Assembly (NCBI GenBank): GCA_964605205.1
Contig: CAZSBL010000015.1
Coordinates: 1-38,822 of the forward strand
Length of the DNA stretch: 38,822 nucleotides
Source: JAWVYT01 sp964605205
GTDB lineage: Bacteria; Gemmatimonadota; Gemmatimonadetes; Longimicrobiales; RSA9
Direction: 5' to 3'
Positions 30,023-37,871 of the stretch are shown piece by piece. Made by a program: the position numbers and the translations under genes. Position 1 is the stretch's first letter; each line of letters starts with the position of its first letter. The notes beneath the pieces were generated by a model. That model was not told the DNA's origin. It saw only the letters and a program-made list of their open reading frames with translations, and searched no databases.

Positions 30023-32167
30023 ATGGGATTCTTCGACAATGCATCCATGCGGGCGAAACTCCTTGGAACGTTCAGCATCGTGGGGCTGTTGTCGGTGATT
30101 GTGGCGGCGGTCGGAATGCTGGGTTTGTCGGATGTGCGGCAGCAGCTGGGCGTGGTGAAGGAGGCAGAGTCGATCCAGAGCGAGTTCCTGAACCGAAACA
30201 TCGACCACCTGAAGTGGATCGAAGGGGCCCGCGAGGCGATCGACGACCCATCGTCGAGGCAACTGGGCGTGGAGCTGGATGACCACGAGTGCGCGTTCGG
30301 CAAGTGGTACTACGGTGAGGGCCGGGAGATGGCGGAACGGCTGGTCCCGGGTCTGGCCGAGGTCATCGAGGATGCGGAGGACCCTCACGCGGCGCTGCAC
30401 GCGGCCGGTGCGGAGATCGAACGGCTGATGCGTGAGACCGACGCCGATCGTGGCGATCTGGCCGAGGCGATGCAGGTGCAGGCGCTACCGCAGGTCCATG
30501 CTTTCGAGGCAGTTCTGGCAGAGGCCGGAGCGCTGGTGGAGGAAGCGGCGGCGCACGCGGAGGAAGAGGCCGAGGCCACCGTGGGCCGGAGCCTGCTGTT
30601 GCTGGCCGGTGGCGTGGTGTTGGCGATCCTGCTCGTGGTGGTGCTTGCACTGGCCATCTCGGGTCGGATCGCGGGGCGAGTGCGGCTGGTGGCCGACCGC
30701 TTGGAGGAGTTGCGTTCCCGGGACGTGACCAATGTAGCGAGCGCGGCGGCGGGTATGGCCCGTGGCGATCTGGATCTCGACCCGGACACGGGGACGGAGC
30801 CGCTGGAGTTCGACACGAAGGACGAGCTGGGTGGCCTGGCGCGGTCGGTGAACGGGATAGTGGCGGAGACGAAGACGTTGGCAGGAGGATTCGAAGATGT
30901 CCGGTCGGTGCTCCGGGCTCTGATCGCGGAGACCGGGCGGCTGACGGAGGCCGCCGAGCAGGGCCGCCTGTCGGAGCGGGGCGATACGGCTCGCTACGAG
31001 GGCAGCTACCGCGCGTTGCTGGCCGGGATCAACGAGACGCTGGACGCGGTGATCGAGCCGATCGACGAGGCTGCGGACGTGCTGGAGCGCGTGGCTGATC
31101 GTGACCTGACGGCCCGGGTCGAAGGTGACTATAAGGGCGATCATGCGAAGATCAAGCGGTCGCTGAACGCGGCGGTGGAGCGACTCGACGAGGCGCTGCA
31201 GGAGGTCACCGGTGCTAGCGAGCACGTCGCGAGCGCGTCGGAGCAGATTTCGGCGTCCTCGCAGCAGCTGGCGGAGGCGACGAGCGAGCAGGCCAGCTCG
31301 CTGGAAGAGGTGACGAGCAGCCTGCAGGAGCTCAGCAGCATGAGCCGTCAGAACAACGAGAACGCGCAGCAGGCGTCGGGCATGGCGAAGGACTCGACGG
31401 AGAGCCTGGCCGAGGCGTCGGAGCGGATGGAGCGGCTGAGCAACGCCATCGAGACGATCAAGGAGTCGAGCGATTCGACGGCGAAGGTGGTCCAGACCAT
31501 CGACGAGATCGCCTTCCAGACCAACCTGCTGGCGCTGAACGCGGCGGTGGAGGCCGCCCGGGCCGGCGACGCGGGGAAGGGCTTCGCCGTGGTGGCCGAG
31601 GAGGTCCGCAACCTGGCCATGCGCAGCGCCGAGGCCGCCAAGAGCACGGCGGAGCTGATCGAGGATTCGATGACGAACGCGCAGAACGGTGTCGAGCTGA
31701 ACCAGCAGGTGCTCGAGAGTCTCGAGGAGGTGGCGTCGCAGACGCGCAAGAGCACGGAAGTGATCGCCGAGATCGCGGCGGCCAGCACGCAGCAATCGCA
31801 GGGCGTCGAGCAGATCAATGACGCGGTGACCGAGATGAACTCGGTCACCCAGGAGACGGCCGCCGGCTCCGAGGAGGGCGCGAGCACCGCAGAAGAGCTC
31901 AGCAGCCAGGCGACGCAGCTCCGGGGTCTCGTGGCCGGCTTCAACCTCACGGCTCTGGACGTCGGGTCGCGGCGTGCGACAACCGCTACGGCAGCCACCC
32001 GCACTCATGGCGCCGGAAACGGTGGTTCCAGCGCCGGGACGGAGTCGGGAGCGCGCGATGAGGGCGGGAAGAGCGCCGTGAACCGCGTACAACAGGCCGT
32101 GAAGGAGCCCAAGTCCGCCGAGCTGATTCCCTTCGACGACGACGGGGATGTGCTCGGCGAGTTCTGA
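30023..32167 (+). CDS. Methyl-accepting chemotaxis protein with CZB-like sensor region
   Basis: This is a 714-residue chemoreceptor. TM1 is at about 12-34 and TM2 at about 192-215. The periplasmic region carries a CZB-type zinc-binding pattern: HLKWIEGAREAI near 62-73, C90 in CAFGKWYYGEG, and PHAALHAAG near 120-128, giving the His/Cys/His/His ligand set. HAMP-type segments follow from about 215 to 395. The signalling domain contains the hairpin tip EIAFQTNLLALNAAVEAARA and the AGDAGKGFAVVAEEVRNLAM block. The C-terminus ends FDDDGDVLGEF after a flexible tail. It probably senses zinc or an oxidant such as hypochlorous acid. cheW follows 82 bases later. Confidence 0.93.
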   Translation: MGFFDNASMRAKLLGTFSIVGLLSVIVAAVGMLGLSDVRQQLGVVKEAESIQSEFLNRNIDHLKWIEGAREAIDDPSSRQLGVELDDHECAFGKWYYGEGREMAERLVPGLAEVIEDAEDPHAALHAAGAEIERLMRETDADRGDLAEAMQVQALPQVHAFEAVLAEAGALVEEAAAHAEEEAEATVGRSLLLLAGGVVLAILLVVVLALAISGRIAGRVRLVADRLEELRSRDVTNVASAAAGMARGDLDLDPDTGTEPLEFDTKDELGGLARSVNGIVAETKTLAGGFEDVRSVLRALIAETGRLTEAAEQGRLSERGDTARYEGSYRALLAGINETLDAVIEPIDEAADVLERVADRDLTARVEGDYKGDHAKIKRSLNAAVERLDEALQEVTGASEHVASASEQISASSQQLAEATSEQASSLEEVTSSLQELSSMSRQNNENAQQASGMAKDSTESLAEASERMERLSNAIETIKESSDSTAKVVQTIDEIAFQTNLLALNAAVEAARAGDAGKGFAVVAEEVRNLAMRSAEAAKSTAELIEDSMTNAQNGVELNQQVLESLEEVASQTRKSTEVIAEIAAASTQQSQGVEQINDAVTEMNSVTQETAAGSEEGASTAEELSSQATQLRGLVAGFNLTALDVGSRRATTATAATRTHGAGNGGSSAGTESGARDEGGKSAVNRVQQAVKEPKSAELIPFDDDGDVLGEF

Positions 32168-32178
32168 GCAGGAGGTCG

Positions 32179-32216
32179 GGGCGGTCCGGTCGCAGGAATC
32201 GGCGATCGGGCCGCCC
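32179..32216 (+). terminator. Hairpin between the chemoreceptor gene and cheW
   Basis: GGGCGGTCCG (32179-32188) pairs with CGGGCCGCCC (32207-32216) over 10 positions with one G-T pair and an 18-base loop. ATTTCATTC follows. It can reduce read-through into cheW, giving more receptor than coupling protein. Confidence 0.5.
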
Positions 32217-32249
32217 ATTTCATTCGTTGCTGGACAGGAGGATACGAAC

Positions 32250-32738
32250 ATGTCACGTGCTGAGAGCGACACCGGCGTCGCCGGCGGGAAGTTCCTCACG
32301 TTCTTTCTGGACGAGGAAGAGTTCGGACTGGAGATCCTGAAGGTGCGTGAGATCATCGGACTGCAGTCGATCACCGCGATCCCCGAAACCCCCGGCTACG
32401 TCCGCGGTGTGATGAATCTACGAGGGCAGATGATCGCCGTGACCGACCTCCGCCTACGGTTCGACCTGGATGCGAAGGAGGACACCGAAGCCACCTGTAT
32501 CATTGTCGTCGAAGCGCACGGCTCCGAAATTGGCGTCGTGGTGGACGAGGTGTCGGAGGTCGTGGAGATTCCGGCCGGGTACGTCGAGCCCGCACCCGAC
32601 CTGGGGGGCACCGAGGGCGAGCGTCACCTGCTCGGCATGGCCCGGCACGAGGATCGGGTCCGAATGCTCCTCGACATCGAAGCGGTGTTCTCGAAGAACG
32701 ATCTCGATCGCGTGGAGACGGCAGACGCAGTGGCATGA
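32250..32738 (+). CDS. cheW: Chemotaxis coupling protein CheW
   Basis: This 162-residue single CheW domain contains FLTFFLDEEEFGLEILKVRE, followed by ITAIPETPGYVRGVMNLRGQ and the MIAVTDLRLRF strand, the CheW consensus (...F.lg.e.yai.i..V.EI......t.iP..p.yv.GviNLRG.viPViDLr..f). VVVDEVSEVVEIPAGYVEPA is the next block. CheW links chemoreceptors to CheA. The frame extends upstream, but AGGAGGATAC before the ATG at 32250 fixes the start. cheA is not in the window. Confidence 0.95.
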   Translation: MSRAESDTGVAGGKFLTFFLDEEEFGLEILKVREIIGLQSITAIPETPGYVRGVMNLRGQMIAVTDLRLRFDLDAKEDTEATCIIVVEAHGSEIGVVVDEVSEVVEIPAGYVEPAPDLGGTEGERHLLGMARHEDRVRMLLDIEAVFSKNDLDRVETADAVA

Positions 32739-32756
32739 CCCGCCCTCGCAGGGATC

Positions 32757-32785
32757 TTGCCCAGCCCGCCAACCGCCGGTAGCAT
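32757..32785 (+). promoter_or_regulatory. Sigma-70 promoter of the selenocysteine tRNA
   Basis: TTGCCC (32757-32762), a 17-base spacer and TAGCAT (32780-32785). The tRNA 5' end is 11 bases downstream of the -10, so transcription starts just before the mature tRNA. Confidence 0.7.
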
Positions 32786-32795
32786 CCGCCACAAG

Positions 32796-32887
32796 GGAGG
32801 TACTTGCTAGCTGGTGCTGGTCCCGGACTTCAAATCCGGTGGGGCCGCCGAACGCGGCTCGGTGGGTTCGATTCCCATGTGCCTCCG
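32796..32887 (+). tRNA. selC: Selenocysteine tRNA, anticodon TCA
   Basis: This 92-base tRNA has an 8-bp acceptor stem, GGAGGTAC pairing with GTGCCTCC (32879-32886), as in bacterial tRNA-Sec. The anticodon arm CCGGA-CTTCAAA-TCCGG carries TCA at 32830-32832. The long variable arm GGGGCCGCC...GGC and the T arm GTGGG-TTCGATT-CCCAT are present. The discriminator base is G at 32887, typical for tRNA-Sec, and CCA is not encoded. The arm resembles the E. coli selC pattern GGACTTCAAATCC. It implies that the organism decodes UGA as selenocysteine. No selA, selB, selD or selenoprotein gene is visible here. Confidence 0.93.
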
Positions 32888-32903
32888 TACCGAATAGGCC
32901 GCC

Positions 32904-32932
32904 GGTAGGGGGTCGATTCCCACACGCTCCCG
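32904..32932 (+). pseudogene. Decayed tRNA 3' end next to tRNA-Sec
   Basis: GGTAGGGGGTCGATTCCCAC-ACGCTCCCG resembles the last 27 bases of the tRNA-Sec gene (32861-32887). The ten bases TCGATTCCCA are identical, and a C-rich acceptor-like strand follows. The T stem no longer pairs well, and no 5' half exists. It may be a remnant of a second tRNA copy or of an integration event at the tRNA. Confidence 0.45.
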
Positions 32933-32946
32933 CCCGCGCTCCCCGC

Positions 32947-33756
32947 TCACCACCAGTCGTTGCCCATCCAGCTCCCGTACATCGGGTTCGGCAGCACGAA
33001 GTAGCGCTCCCCGAAGAGGGCGAACGGCTCGGCGGGCCCTCGCCGGATCGCCTGGTCGAGCCCGGGGAAGTCCCCGATGTTGTCGCCGACCCACGCCACC
33101 ACGTCCAGCGCCGGGAGCGTGTCTGACGCCGTGCCCTCCTGCACGCTGCGGAAGCGGGGCTCCTTCTCGCCGGCCTCCGTCTCGCACAGCACCACGGCCG
33201 GACGCACGCCCAGGGCCGCCAGATTGCGCCGGGTGGCGGGGCAGAGCGTCTGGTCTCGGTTCGTCACGATGGCGATCCGGCCGCCGAGCCCATGGACCCG
33301 GTCGATGAAGCTCTTCGCGCCGGGGATCAGCCCGGCGTCTTCCTCCATCACCCACTCGCTCCACATCCACTCCTGGAACTCGTGGCCCGTCTCGGCGATC
33401 CGGCGCTCGAACTCGCTGTTGTCCAGCACCGTCTCGTCGGCGTCCATGATCACGGCCCAGCTGCCGGGCTCCCGGCCGGCGGCGTGCTCCTGCACGCGCT
33501 CCCACGCCAGCCGGTACGTCTGCAGCGCGATGGCCCGGTACTCGGCGGCGGTCCGGAACCAGTGGACCTCGCGATGGCGCAGCGACGCGTTCTCGACGGT
33601 CGCCGGCTCCAGCGCGGGGCCGGAGTCCGGGCTCCGGGTGGATGGGCCCGGGGAGGCCGGACTCGGGGCGGCCGATGGCGCCGGTGCGCACGCGGCCAGC
33701 AGCAGCAGGATGGGGAGGATGCGTCTCACGGTCGGGCTCCGGGGGTCGGGATTCAC
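32947..33756 (-). CDS. HAD-family acid phosphatase lipoprotein (e(P4)-like)
   Basis: This 269-residue exported protein has a signal peptide ending in the lipobox LLAAC at about residues 19-23. The HAD motif I is VIMDADETVLDNSEFERRIA (class B/e(P4) pattern MDiDETvLDNs). IAIVTNRDQTLCPATRRNLA is motif II with its surroundings, and VVAWVGDNIGDFPGLDQAIR is motif IV. Such enzymes remove phosphate from nucleotides or other phosphomonoesters outside the inner membrane. A GTG at 33729 is an alternative start that places the signal peptide right at the N-terminus. The C-terminus GSWMGNDWW matches family members. Confidence 0.9.
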   Translation of the reverse strand: MNPDPRSPTVRRILPILLLLAACAPAPSAAPSPASPGPSTRSPDSGPALEPATVENASLRHREVHWFRTAAEYRAIALQTYRLAWERVQEHAAGREPGSWAVIMDADETVLDNSEFERRIAETGHEFQEWMWSEWVMEEDAGLIPGAKSFIDRVHGLGGRIAIVTNRDQTLCPATRRNLAALGVRPAVVLCETEAGEKEPRFRSVQEGTASDTLPALDVVAWVGDNIGDFPGLDQAIRRGPAEPFALFGERYFVLPNPMYGSWMGNDWW

Positions 33757-33865
33757 GATTGGTCTGGGAAGGCAAGATATGCGACGACGGCGCTCGGCGC
33801 GCCACCGTCGCCCGGCGGGCCGGTGGCGCGGACTTTCCGTTGGCCCCGCAGCGAGCCCGCACGGT

Positions 33866-35362
33866 TTACCCGGTCTTCTCCGGCCCGCCTCGCCGCGACC
33901 CGGCGTGGGCCTGAGACTCCGCCGAGCCCCGGGGGAAGAAGAGCGCCACGACGAACCCGAGGGTGGCCACCGCCGCCACGATGACGTAGACGGTGTGCAG
34001 CCCGCTGGCGAGCCCTTGCTGGAGCGATGCCAGCGTTTCCGGTGCCACCGTGTCCCGCAGCTCCGGGTTCAGCGCCACGTTCGGGTCCACCGTGGTCCCC
34101 AGCCGCTCCTCGAGCCGGGTGTTGAGCACGGCGCCCAGCGCCGCCACGGCGATGGCGCCGCCGATGGTCCGGAAGAACTGCACGCTGCTGGTGGCCACGC
34201 CCCGGCGCTCCCACGGCACGGCGTTCTGTACCGCCACCAGGTACGGCGTGGACATGAGTCCCAGCCCCACCCCCACCACCAGCATCGCCCCCATGACCAG
34301 CAGCCGCGTGCTCTCCGGGCCCACCGTGGTCAGGATCAGCGCCCCGGCGAAGCCCGCCACACCGCCCACCACCGTCAGCGGACGGTAGCCGGTCTTCAGC
34401 AGCAGCCACCCCGCCGTGACACTCGCGATGGGCCACCCGATGGACATGGGCGCCAGCGTGAGGCCCGCGTCGAGGGCCGTCCCGCCGAGAACGCCCTGCG
34501 TAAACATGGGGACGAACGCCGTGGCACAGTACAGGAGTGTGCCGATGATGATGTTCCCGGTGCTGGAGACGGCGATCACCGGATTCCGGAACAGCTCCAG
34601 AGGCAGCATCGGCTCCGGCGCCCGGCGCTCCTGGCCGATGAACGCCGCCGTGCCGACGGCCGAAAGCGCCAGCAGCCCCAGCGTCCTGGGATCCGTCCAA
34701 CCCCAGAGGTCCGTCCCTTCCAGGAGCGTGAGGAGGAGGACCGCCACCGTGCCCGTCAGGAGCGCCGTCCCCAGGAGGTCCAGCCGGTGCTGCTGCCGCG
34801 GCTGCCGTTCCTTCAGGTAGAGATGGAGGATCACCACCGACAGGATCCCGAACGGGATGTTCAGGTAGAAGACCCAGCGCCACGACACGAAGTCGGTGAT
34901 CAGCCCGCCGGCCGCCGGACCCACCAGGCTGGAGATTCCCCACACCCCGCTGAACAGCCCCTGGATCTTGCCCCGTTCCTCCAGCGGGTAGATGTCGCCG
35001 ATCAGGGTGACCGAGACCGGCATCAGCCCGCCGGCGCCCAGCCCCTGGACCGCCCGGAAGAGGATGAGCTGCTCGAAGGTGGCCGCCACACCGCACAGCG
35101 CCGATCCACCCATGAACACACCGGCGCTGACGATGTAGAGCCGGCGGCGGCCGAAGAGGTCGGCCAGCTTCCCGAACATCGGCACCACCGTCGTCGACGT
35201 CAGGAGGTAGGCCGAGAAGACCCACGAGTACCGGGCCACGCCGCCCAGCTCCGCCACCGCGGTGGGCATGGCGGTGCCGACGGCTGTGGCTTCCAGGGCG
35301 GCCAGGAACATCCCCAGGATCAGGGCGCTCGTGACCAGCCGACGATCGCGTCCGGGCTCCAT
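33866..35362 (-). CDS. MFS drug exporter, DHA2 (14-TM) family
   Basis: This 498-residue membrane protein has about 14 helices. The first helix region LGMFLAALEATAVGTAMPTA, followed by YSWVFSAYLLTSTTVVPMFG, KLADLFGRRRLYIVSAGVFM and LILFRAVQGLGAGGLMPVSV, is the DHA2 pattern, including motif A (G.LaD..GrR) and motif C-like segments. It probably exports drugs or other hydrophobic compounds using the proton gradient. A longer frame starts at 35419, but the ATG at 35362 begins the usual cytoplasmic start before helix 1, and a promoter lies just upstream. It is divergent from recX. Confidence 0.9.
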   Translation of the reverse strand: MEPGRDRRLVTSALILGMFLAALEATAVGTAMPTAVAELGGVARYSWVFSAYLLTSTTVVPMFGKLADLFGRRRLYIVSAGVFMGGSALCGVAATFEQLILFRAVQGLGAGGLMPVSVTLIGDIYPLEERGKIQGLFSGVWGISSLVGPAAGGLITDFVSWRWVFYLNIPFGILSVVILHLYLKERQPRQQHRLDLLGTALLTGTVAVLLLTLLEGTDLWGWTDPRTLGLLALSAVGTAAFIGQERRAPEPMLPLELFRNPVIAVSSTGNIIIGTLLYCATAFVPMFTQGVLGGTALDAGLTLAPMSIGWPIASVTAGWLLLKTGYRPLTVVGGVAGFAGALILTTVGPESTRLLVMGAMLVVGVGLGLMSTPYLVAVQNAVPWERRGVATSSVQFFRTIGGAIAVAALGAVLNTRLEERLGTTVDPNVALNPELRDTVAPETLASLQQGLASGLHTVYVIVAAVATLGFVVALFFPRGSAESQAHAGSRRGGPEKTG

Positions 35363-35371
35363 GGCGCGCCT

Positions 35372-35400
35372 AGCTTGCCACCGCCACGCTCCGGGGTCAA
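35372..35400 (-). promoter_or_regulatory. Promoter of the MFS exporter
   Basis: On the minus strand TTGACC (35400-35395), a 17-base spacer and CAAGCT (35377-35372) lie 9 bases before the ATG at 35362. The site overlaps the divergent recX promoter almost completely. Confidence 0.5.
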
Positions 35401-35403
35401 GAT
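35375..35403 (+). promoter_or_regulatory. Promoter of recX, near-leaderless
   Basis: TTGCCA (35375-35380), a 17-base spacer and CAAGAT (35398-35403) lie 5 bases before the recX ATG at 35409. The -10 overlaps the -35 of the opposite promoter. Confidence 0.5.
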
Positions 35404-35408
35404 GCCCC

Positions 35409-36074
35409 ATGGAGATCACGCGAACGGATGTGGTGGGCGGCGGCGAGCGGGTCCGCCTCTACCTCGACGGCAGCGACGAGCCCGCCACCGAGCTCGCACT
35501 CGATCTCTTCATGCGCGCCGGGCTGGCCGCCGGCGACACCCTCTCCGACGCCCGGCTCCACGAGCTGATCCGGGAGGACGAGCGCTACCGGGCACGGGCC
35601 GCGGCCCTCAACCTGCTCGCCCACCGCGCCCGGTCCCGGGAGGAGCTGCGCCGGCGGCTCCGGCGCAAGGACTTCCCGGAGCCGGTCATCGAGGAGGCGC
35701 TGGCGTGGCTCGAGGAACGAGACTACGTGGACGACGGCGCGTTCGCCGAGTCCTTCGTCCGCGACCGTCTCCGGCTCAAGCCCCGGGGCCGCGTGGGGCT
35801 GATCCAGGAGCTGCGGAAGAAGGGTGTCGACGCCCCCGTAGCCGAGGCGGCCATCGACGCCGTCATGGCCGCCGAGGATGTCGATGACCGGGCTCTCGCC
35901 CTCGAGTCCGCCGAGGTGTGGGCGCGCAAGAACCGGCGCGCGCTCCGGGAGGCCGAGGAGTCCAAGGAGGGGTGGCGAAAGGCCCGTCGCCGGCTCTACG
36001 GCCACCTCGCCCGCCGCGGATTCGCGCCCGACGCCGTCCGCGCCGCCATCGACGCCATCCTCTACGATGATTGA
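35409..36074 (+). CDS. recX: RecA regulator RecX
   Basis: This 221-residue protein is made of helical RecX repeats. LNLLAHRARSREELRRRLRR and FPEPVIEEALAWLEERDYVD are the RecX signature (al..La.r.rS..ELr.kL..kg........v...L...g.lnD). FAESFVRDRLRLKPRGRVGL and IQELRKKGVDAPVAEAAID form the second repeat, and LYGHLARRGFAPDAVRAAID the third. It modulates RecA filaments. The frame is open upstream into the exporter gene region. ATG 35409 was chosen for its promoter position and length. No recA is nearby. Confidence 0.9.
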   Translation: MEITRTDVVGGGERVRLYLDGSDEPATELALDLFMRAGLAAGDTLSDARLHELIREDERYRARAAALNLLAHRARSREELRRRLRRKDFPEPVIEEALAWLEERDYVDDGAFAESFVRDRLRLKPRGRVGLIQELRKKGVDAPVAEAAIDAVMAAEDVDDRALALESAEVWARKNRRALREAEESKEGWRKARRRLYGHLARRGFAPDAVRAAIDAILYDD

Positions 36075-36108
36075 CCGCGGCGATTGACCGCGCTGATTGA
36101 CCGGGCAC
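36070..36108 (+). repeat. 13-base tandem repeat carrying -35 elements
   Basis: ATTGACCGCGGCG, ATTGACCGCGCTG and ATTGACCGGGCAC are three 13-base units beginning at 36070, 36083 and 36096. Each contains TTGACC, a strong -35 hexamer. Only the third is 17 bases from the -10 at 36120. The first overlaps the recX stop codon. Confidence 0.8.
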
Positions 36109-36125
36109 TCACCGGCCCGTAGCAT
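36097..36125 (+). promoter_or_regulatory. Sigma-70 promoter of the lipid kinase gene
   Basis: TTGACC (36097-36102), a 17-base spacer and TAGCAT (36120-36125). Its -10 is identical to that of the tRNA-Sec promoter. The ATG at 36154 is about 22 bases after the expected start of transcription. Confidence 0.65.
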
Positions 36126-36153
36126 CTCCCCGGACCCTGAACCCCCGACTGAC

Positions 36154-37104
36154 ATGCCCAGAGCCCGGGTCATCCTGAACCCCACGTCCGGCGCCGGCCG
36201 CGCGCAGCGGATGTCGGAGCACATCCTGGTGGGCCTCGAGCGGCGGGGCTTCGACGTGGAGCTGGTGGCCACCACGGCGCCCCGCGAGGGGGTGAAGCTC
36301 GGACTCGAGGCCGCCCGGGCCCGGGTTGACATGGTCATCGCCGCCGGCGGCGACGGCACCATCCACGAAGTGGCCAACGGGATGCTGACGGCGTTCTCCC
36401 AGGGCGTGGACGGCCCCGTGCTCGGGGTGCTGCCGGTGGGCACCGGAAACGACTTCGCGAAGCTCGTGGGCCCGCTCAAGGACCTCGACCGGTCGCTGGA
36501 CATCCTGGTGGACGGCGAGCTCCGGCGCTTCGACGCCTGTGTGGCGGAGTGGAACGGGCGGGAGCGGTGGTTCGACAACGCCGCCGGGACCGGGATCGAC
36601 GTCGACGTGGTGCGCCGGATCTTCAAGAAGCGGGGCAGGGGCGGGAACGCCACGGCCAAGTACCTCCAGGCCGTGCTGGCCTCGCTCGTGCGCTACGAGG
36701 CCATCCCCCTCCGGGTCCGGATCGATGACACGGTGATCGAGCGAGACACCATGATCATCGTGGCCGCCAACGGCCGCGCGGTGGGCGGCGGGTTCTGGGT
36801 CACCCCCCATGCGGAACCTCAGGACGGCCTTTTCGATATCTGCTTGGTGAACGAGCTGTCTTTCTTCGGCGCACTGCCCGTTCTCGCCCGGGTCATGTGG
36901 GGCGGCCACACCAAGCACCAGAAGGTGGAGATGTACCGCGGACAGGAAGTAGAAATCGAAGCGCTCGGCCAGGACCCGCTCTTCTTCCAGCTCGATGGCG
37001 AGCTCCACGAGCCGCCGGACTGCCGGTCGCTGAAGCTCCGGGTGGTGCCGGCGGCGCTGCCGGTCATGGTCGGGCCCGAAGGGGCAGGGTTCGAAGGGGC
37101 ATGA
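36154..37104 (+). CDS. Diacylglycerol-kinase-family lipid kinase
   Basis: This 316-residue protein of the DagK/YegS/LCB5 family has the N-terminal strand PRARVILNPTSGAGRAQRMS with the NP.SG motif. The nucleotide loop is VIAAGGDGTIHEVANGMLTA and the following motif VLPVGTGNDFAKLVGPLKDL, all intact. The C-terminal beta domain contains FDNAAGTGIDVDVVRRIFKK and DGLFDICLVNELSFFGALPV, and ends with the FQLDGE motif. It phosphorylates diacylglycerol or a related lipid at the membrane. A TTG at 36097 is open but lies in the promoter. The stop overlaps the next gene (ATGA). Confidence 0.92.
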   Translation: MPRARVILNPTSGAGRAQRMSEHILVGLERRGFDVELVATTAPREGVKLGLEAARARVDMVIAAGGDGTIHEVANGMLTAFSQGVDGPVLGVLPVGTGNDFAKLVGPLKDLDRSLDILVDGELRRFDACVAEWNGRERWFDNAAGTGIDVDVVRRIFKKRGRGGNATAKYLQAVLASLVRYEAIPLRVRIDDTVIERDTMIIVAANGRAVGGGFWVTPHAEPQDGLFDICLVNELSFFGALPVLARVMWGGHTKHQKVEMYRGQEVEIEALGQDPLFFQLDGELHEPPDCRSLKLRVVPAALPVMVGPEGAGFEGA

Positions 37105-37820
37105 GCCGACGCCTTCCCGCCCTCCTCGCCCTCCTGATCCTGCCGGGCGGGCTCGCAGCACAGGAGCCGGACACTCTCGGCGTCGACTCCCTGCTCCCCG
37201 TCCCACGGGTCGAGCCCGCCATCGAGCCCGTCGTCCAGGACGCCGGGGCGCTCCCCGTCTCGCCCGGGGGCGCCATGATCCGCTCCATGATCCTGCCGGG
37301 GTGGGGGCAGGCGCCGTTCGACGCCTACTTCCGGGGCGGCGTCTACTTCGCCGGCTGGGCCGGCAACTGGTTCATGCTATTCCGCAACTCGTACCGGCTC
37401 GAGAACGCCCGCACCCGCTTCGACATCCGGGCCGAGCAGATCGAGGAGGGGCTCATCACCGCCGCCCCGAACCCCGACTCCATGCGCGCCCAGATCGACT
37501 CCTTCCCGACCATCCTCATCGATGCCATCCGCGAGGACTCCCTCGGCAACGACCTCCGCAAGCTCGTGAGGGCCCGCGAGCAGCAGCGCGAGGACTGGAT
37601 CGCCTGGTCCCTCTTCTGGCTCCTCGCCTCCGGCATCGACGCCTTCGTCACCGCGCACCTCCATGAGTTCCCCGCCGACGTCGAGCTCCGCCCGGCAGCC
37701 GCGGCGGGTGGGCGGGCCATTTCTGTCTCCATCTCCGTGCCGGTTCCGGGGATCGGCGCTCGACAACCACGCCCGGCTCCCGCCGCGCTTCCGGCGCCGC
37801 CACTTCCTGATTCGCGGTAG
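37101..37820 (+). CDS. DUF5683-type exported protein
   Basis: This 239-residue protein has a signal peptide (LPALLALLILPGGLAAQ) and a DUF5683-like core: GGAMIRSMILPGWGQAPFDA, with the PGWGQ motif, followed by YFRGGVYFAGWAGNWFMLFR and a second hydrophobic helix DWIAWSLFWLLASGIDAFVT near 180-200. The charged loop between them is helical. The C-terminus ends in a Pro/Ala-rich tail. Function is unknown. Overlap with the lipid kinase stop suggests co-translation, possibly an envelope role. Confidence 0.78.
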   Translation: MSRRLPALLALLILPGGLAAQEPDTLGVDSLLPVPRVEPAIEPVVQDAGALPVSPGGAMIRSMILPGWGQAPFDAYFRGGVYFAGWAGNWFMLFRNSYRLENARTRFDIRAEQIEEGLITAAPNPDSMRAQIDSFPTILIDAIREDSLGNDLRKLVRAREQQREDWIAWSLFWLLASGIDAFVTAHLHEFPADVELRPAAAAGGRAISVSISVPVPGIGARQPRPAPAALPAPPLPDSR

Positions 37821-37871
37821 CGACGGTTCGCGGAGTCAGCCACCTGCCGGGGCGTTCACCTCGCCGGATGC

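Noticed and set aside
32888..32946. A second functional tRNA
   Set aside because: Only a T-arm-like and acceptor-like 3' part is present. No D arm or anticodon arm can be formed.
33077..35887. A 936-codon open frame on the + strand opposite the phosphatase and exporter genes
   Set aside because: Its translation is Arg/Pro/His-rich low-complexity sequence, while the minus-strand frames encode clear HAD phosphatase and MFS proteins. It is a shadow caused by high GC content.
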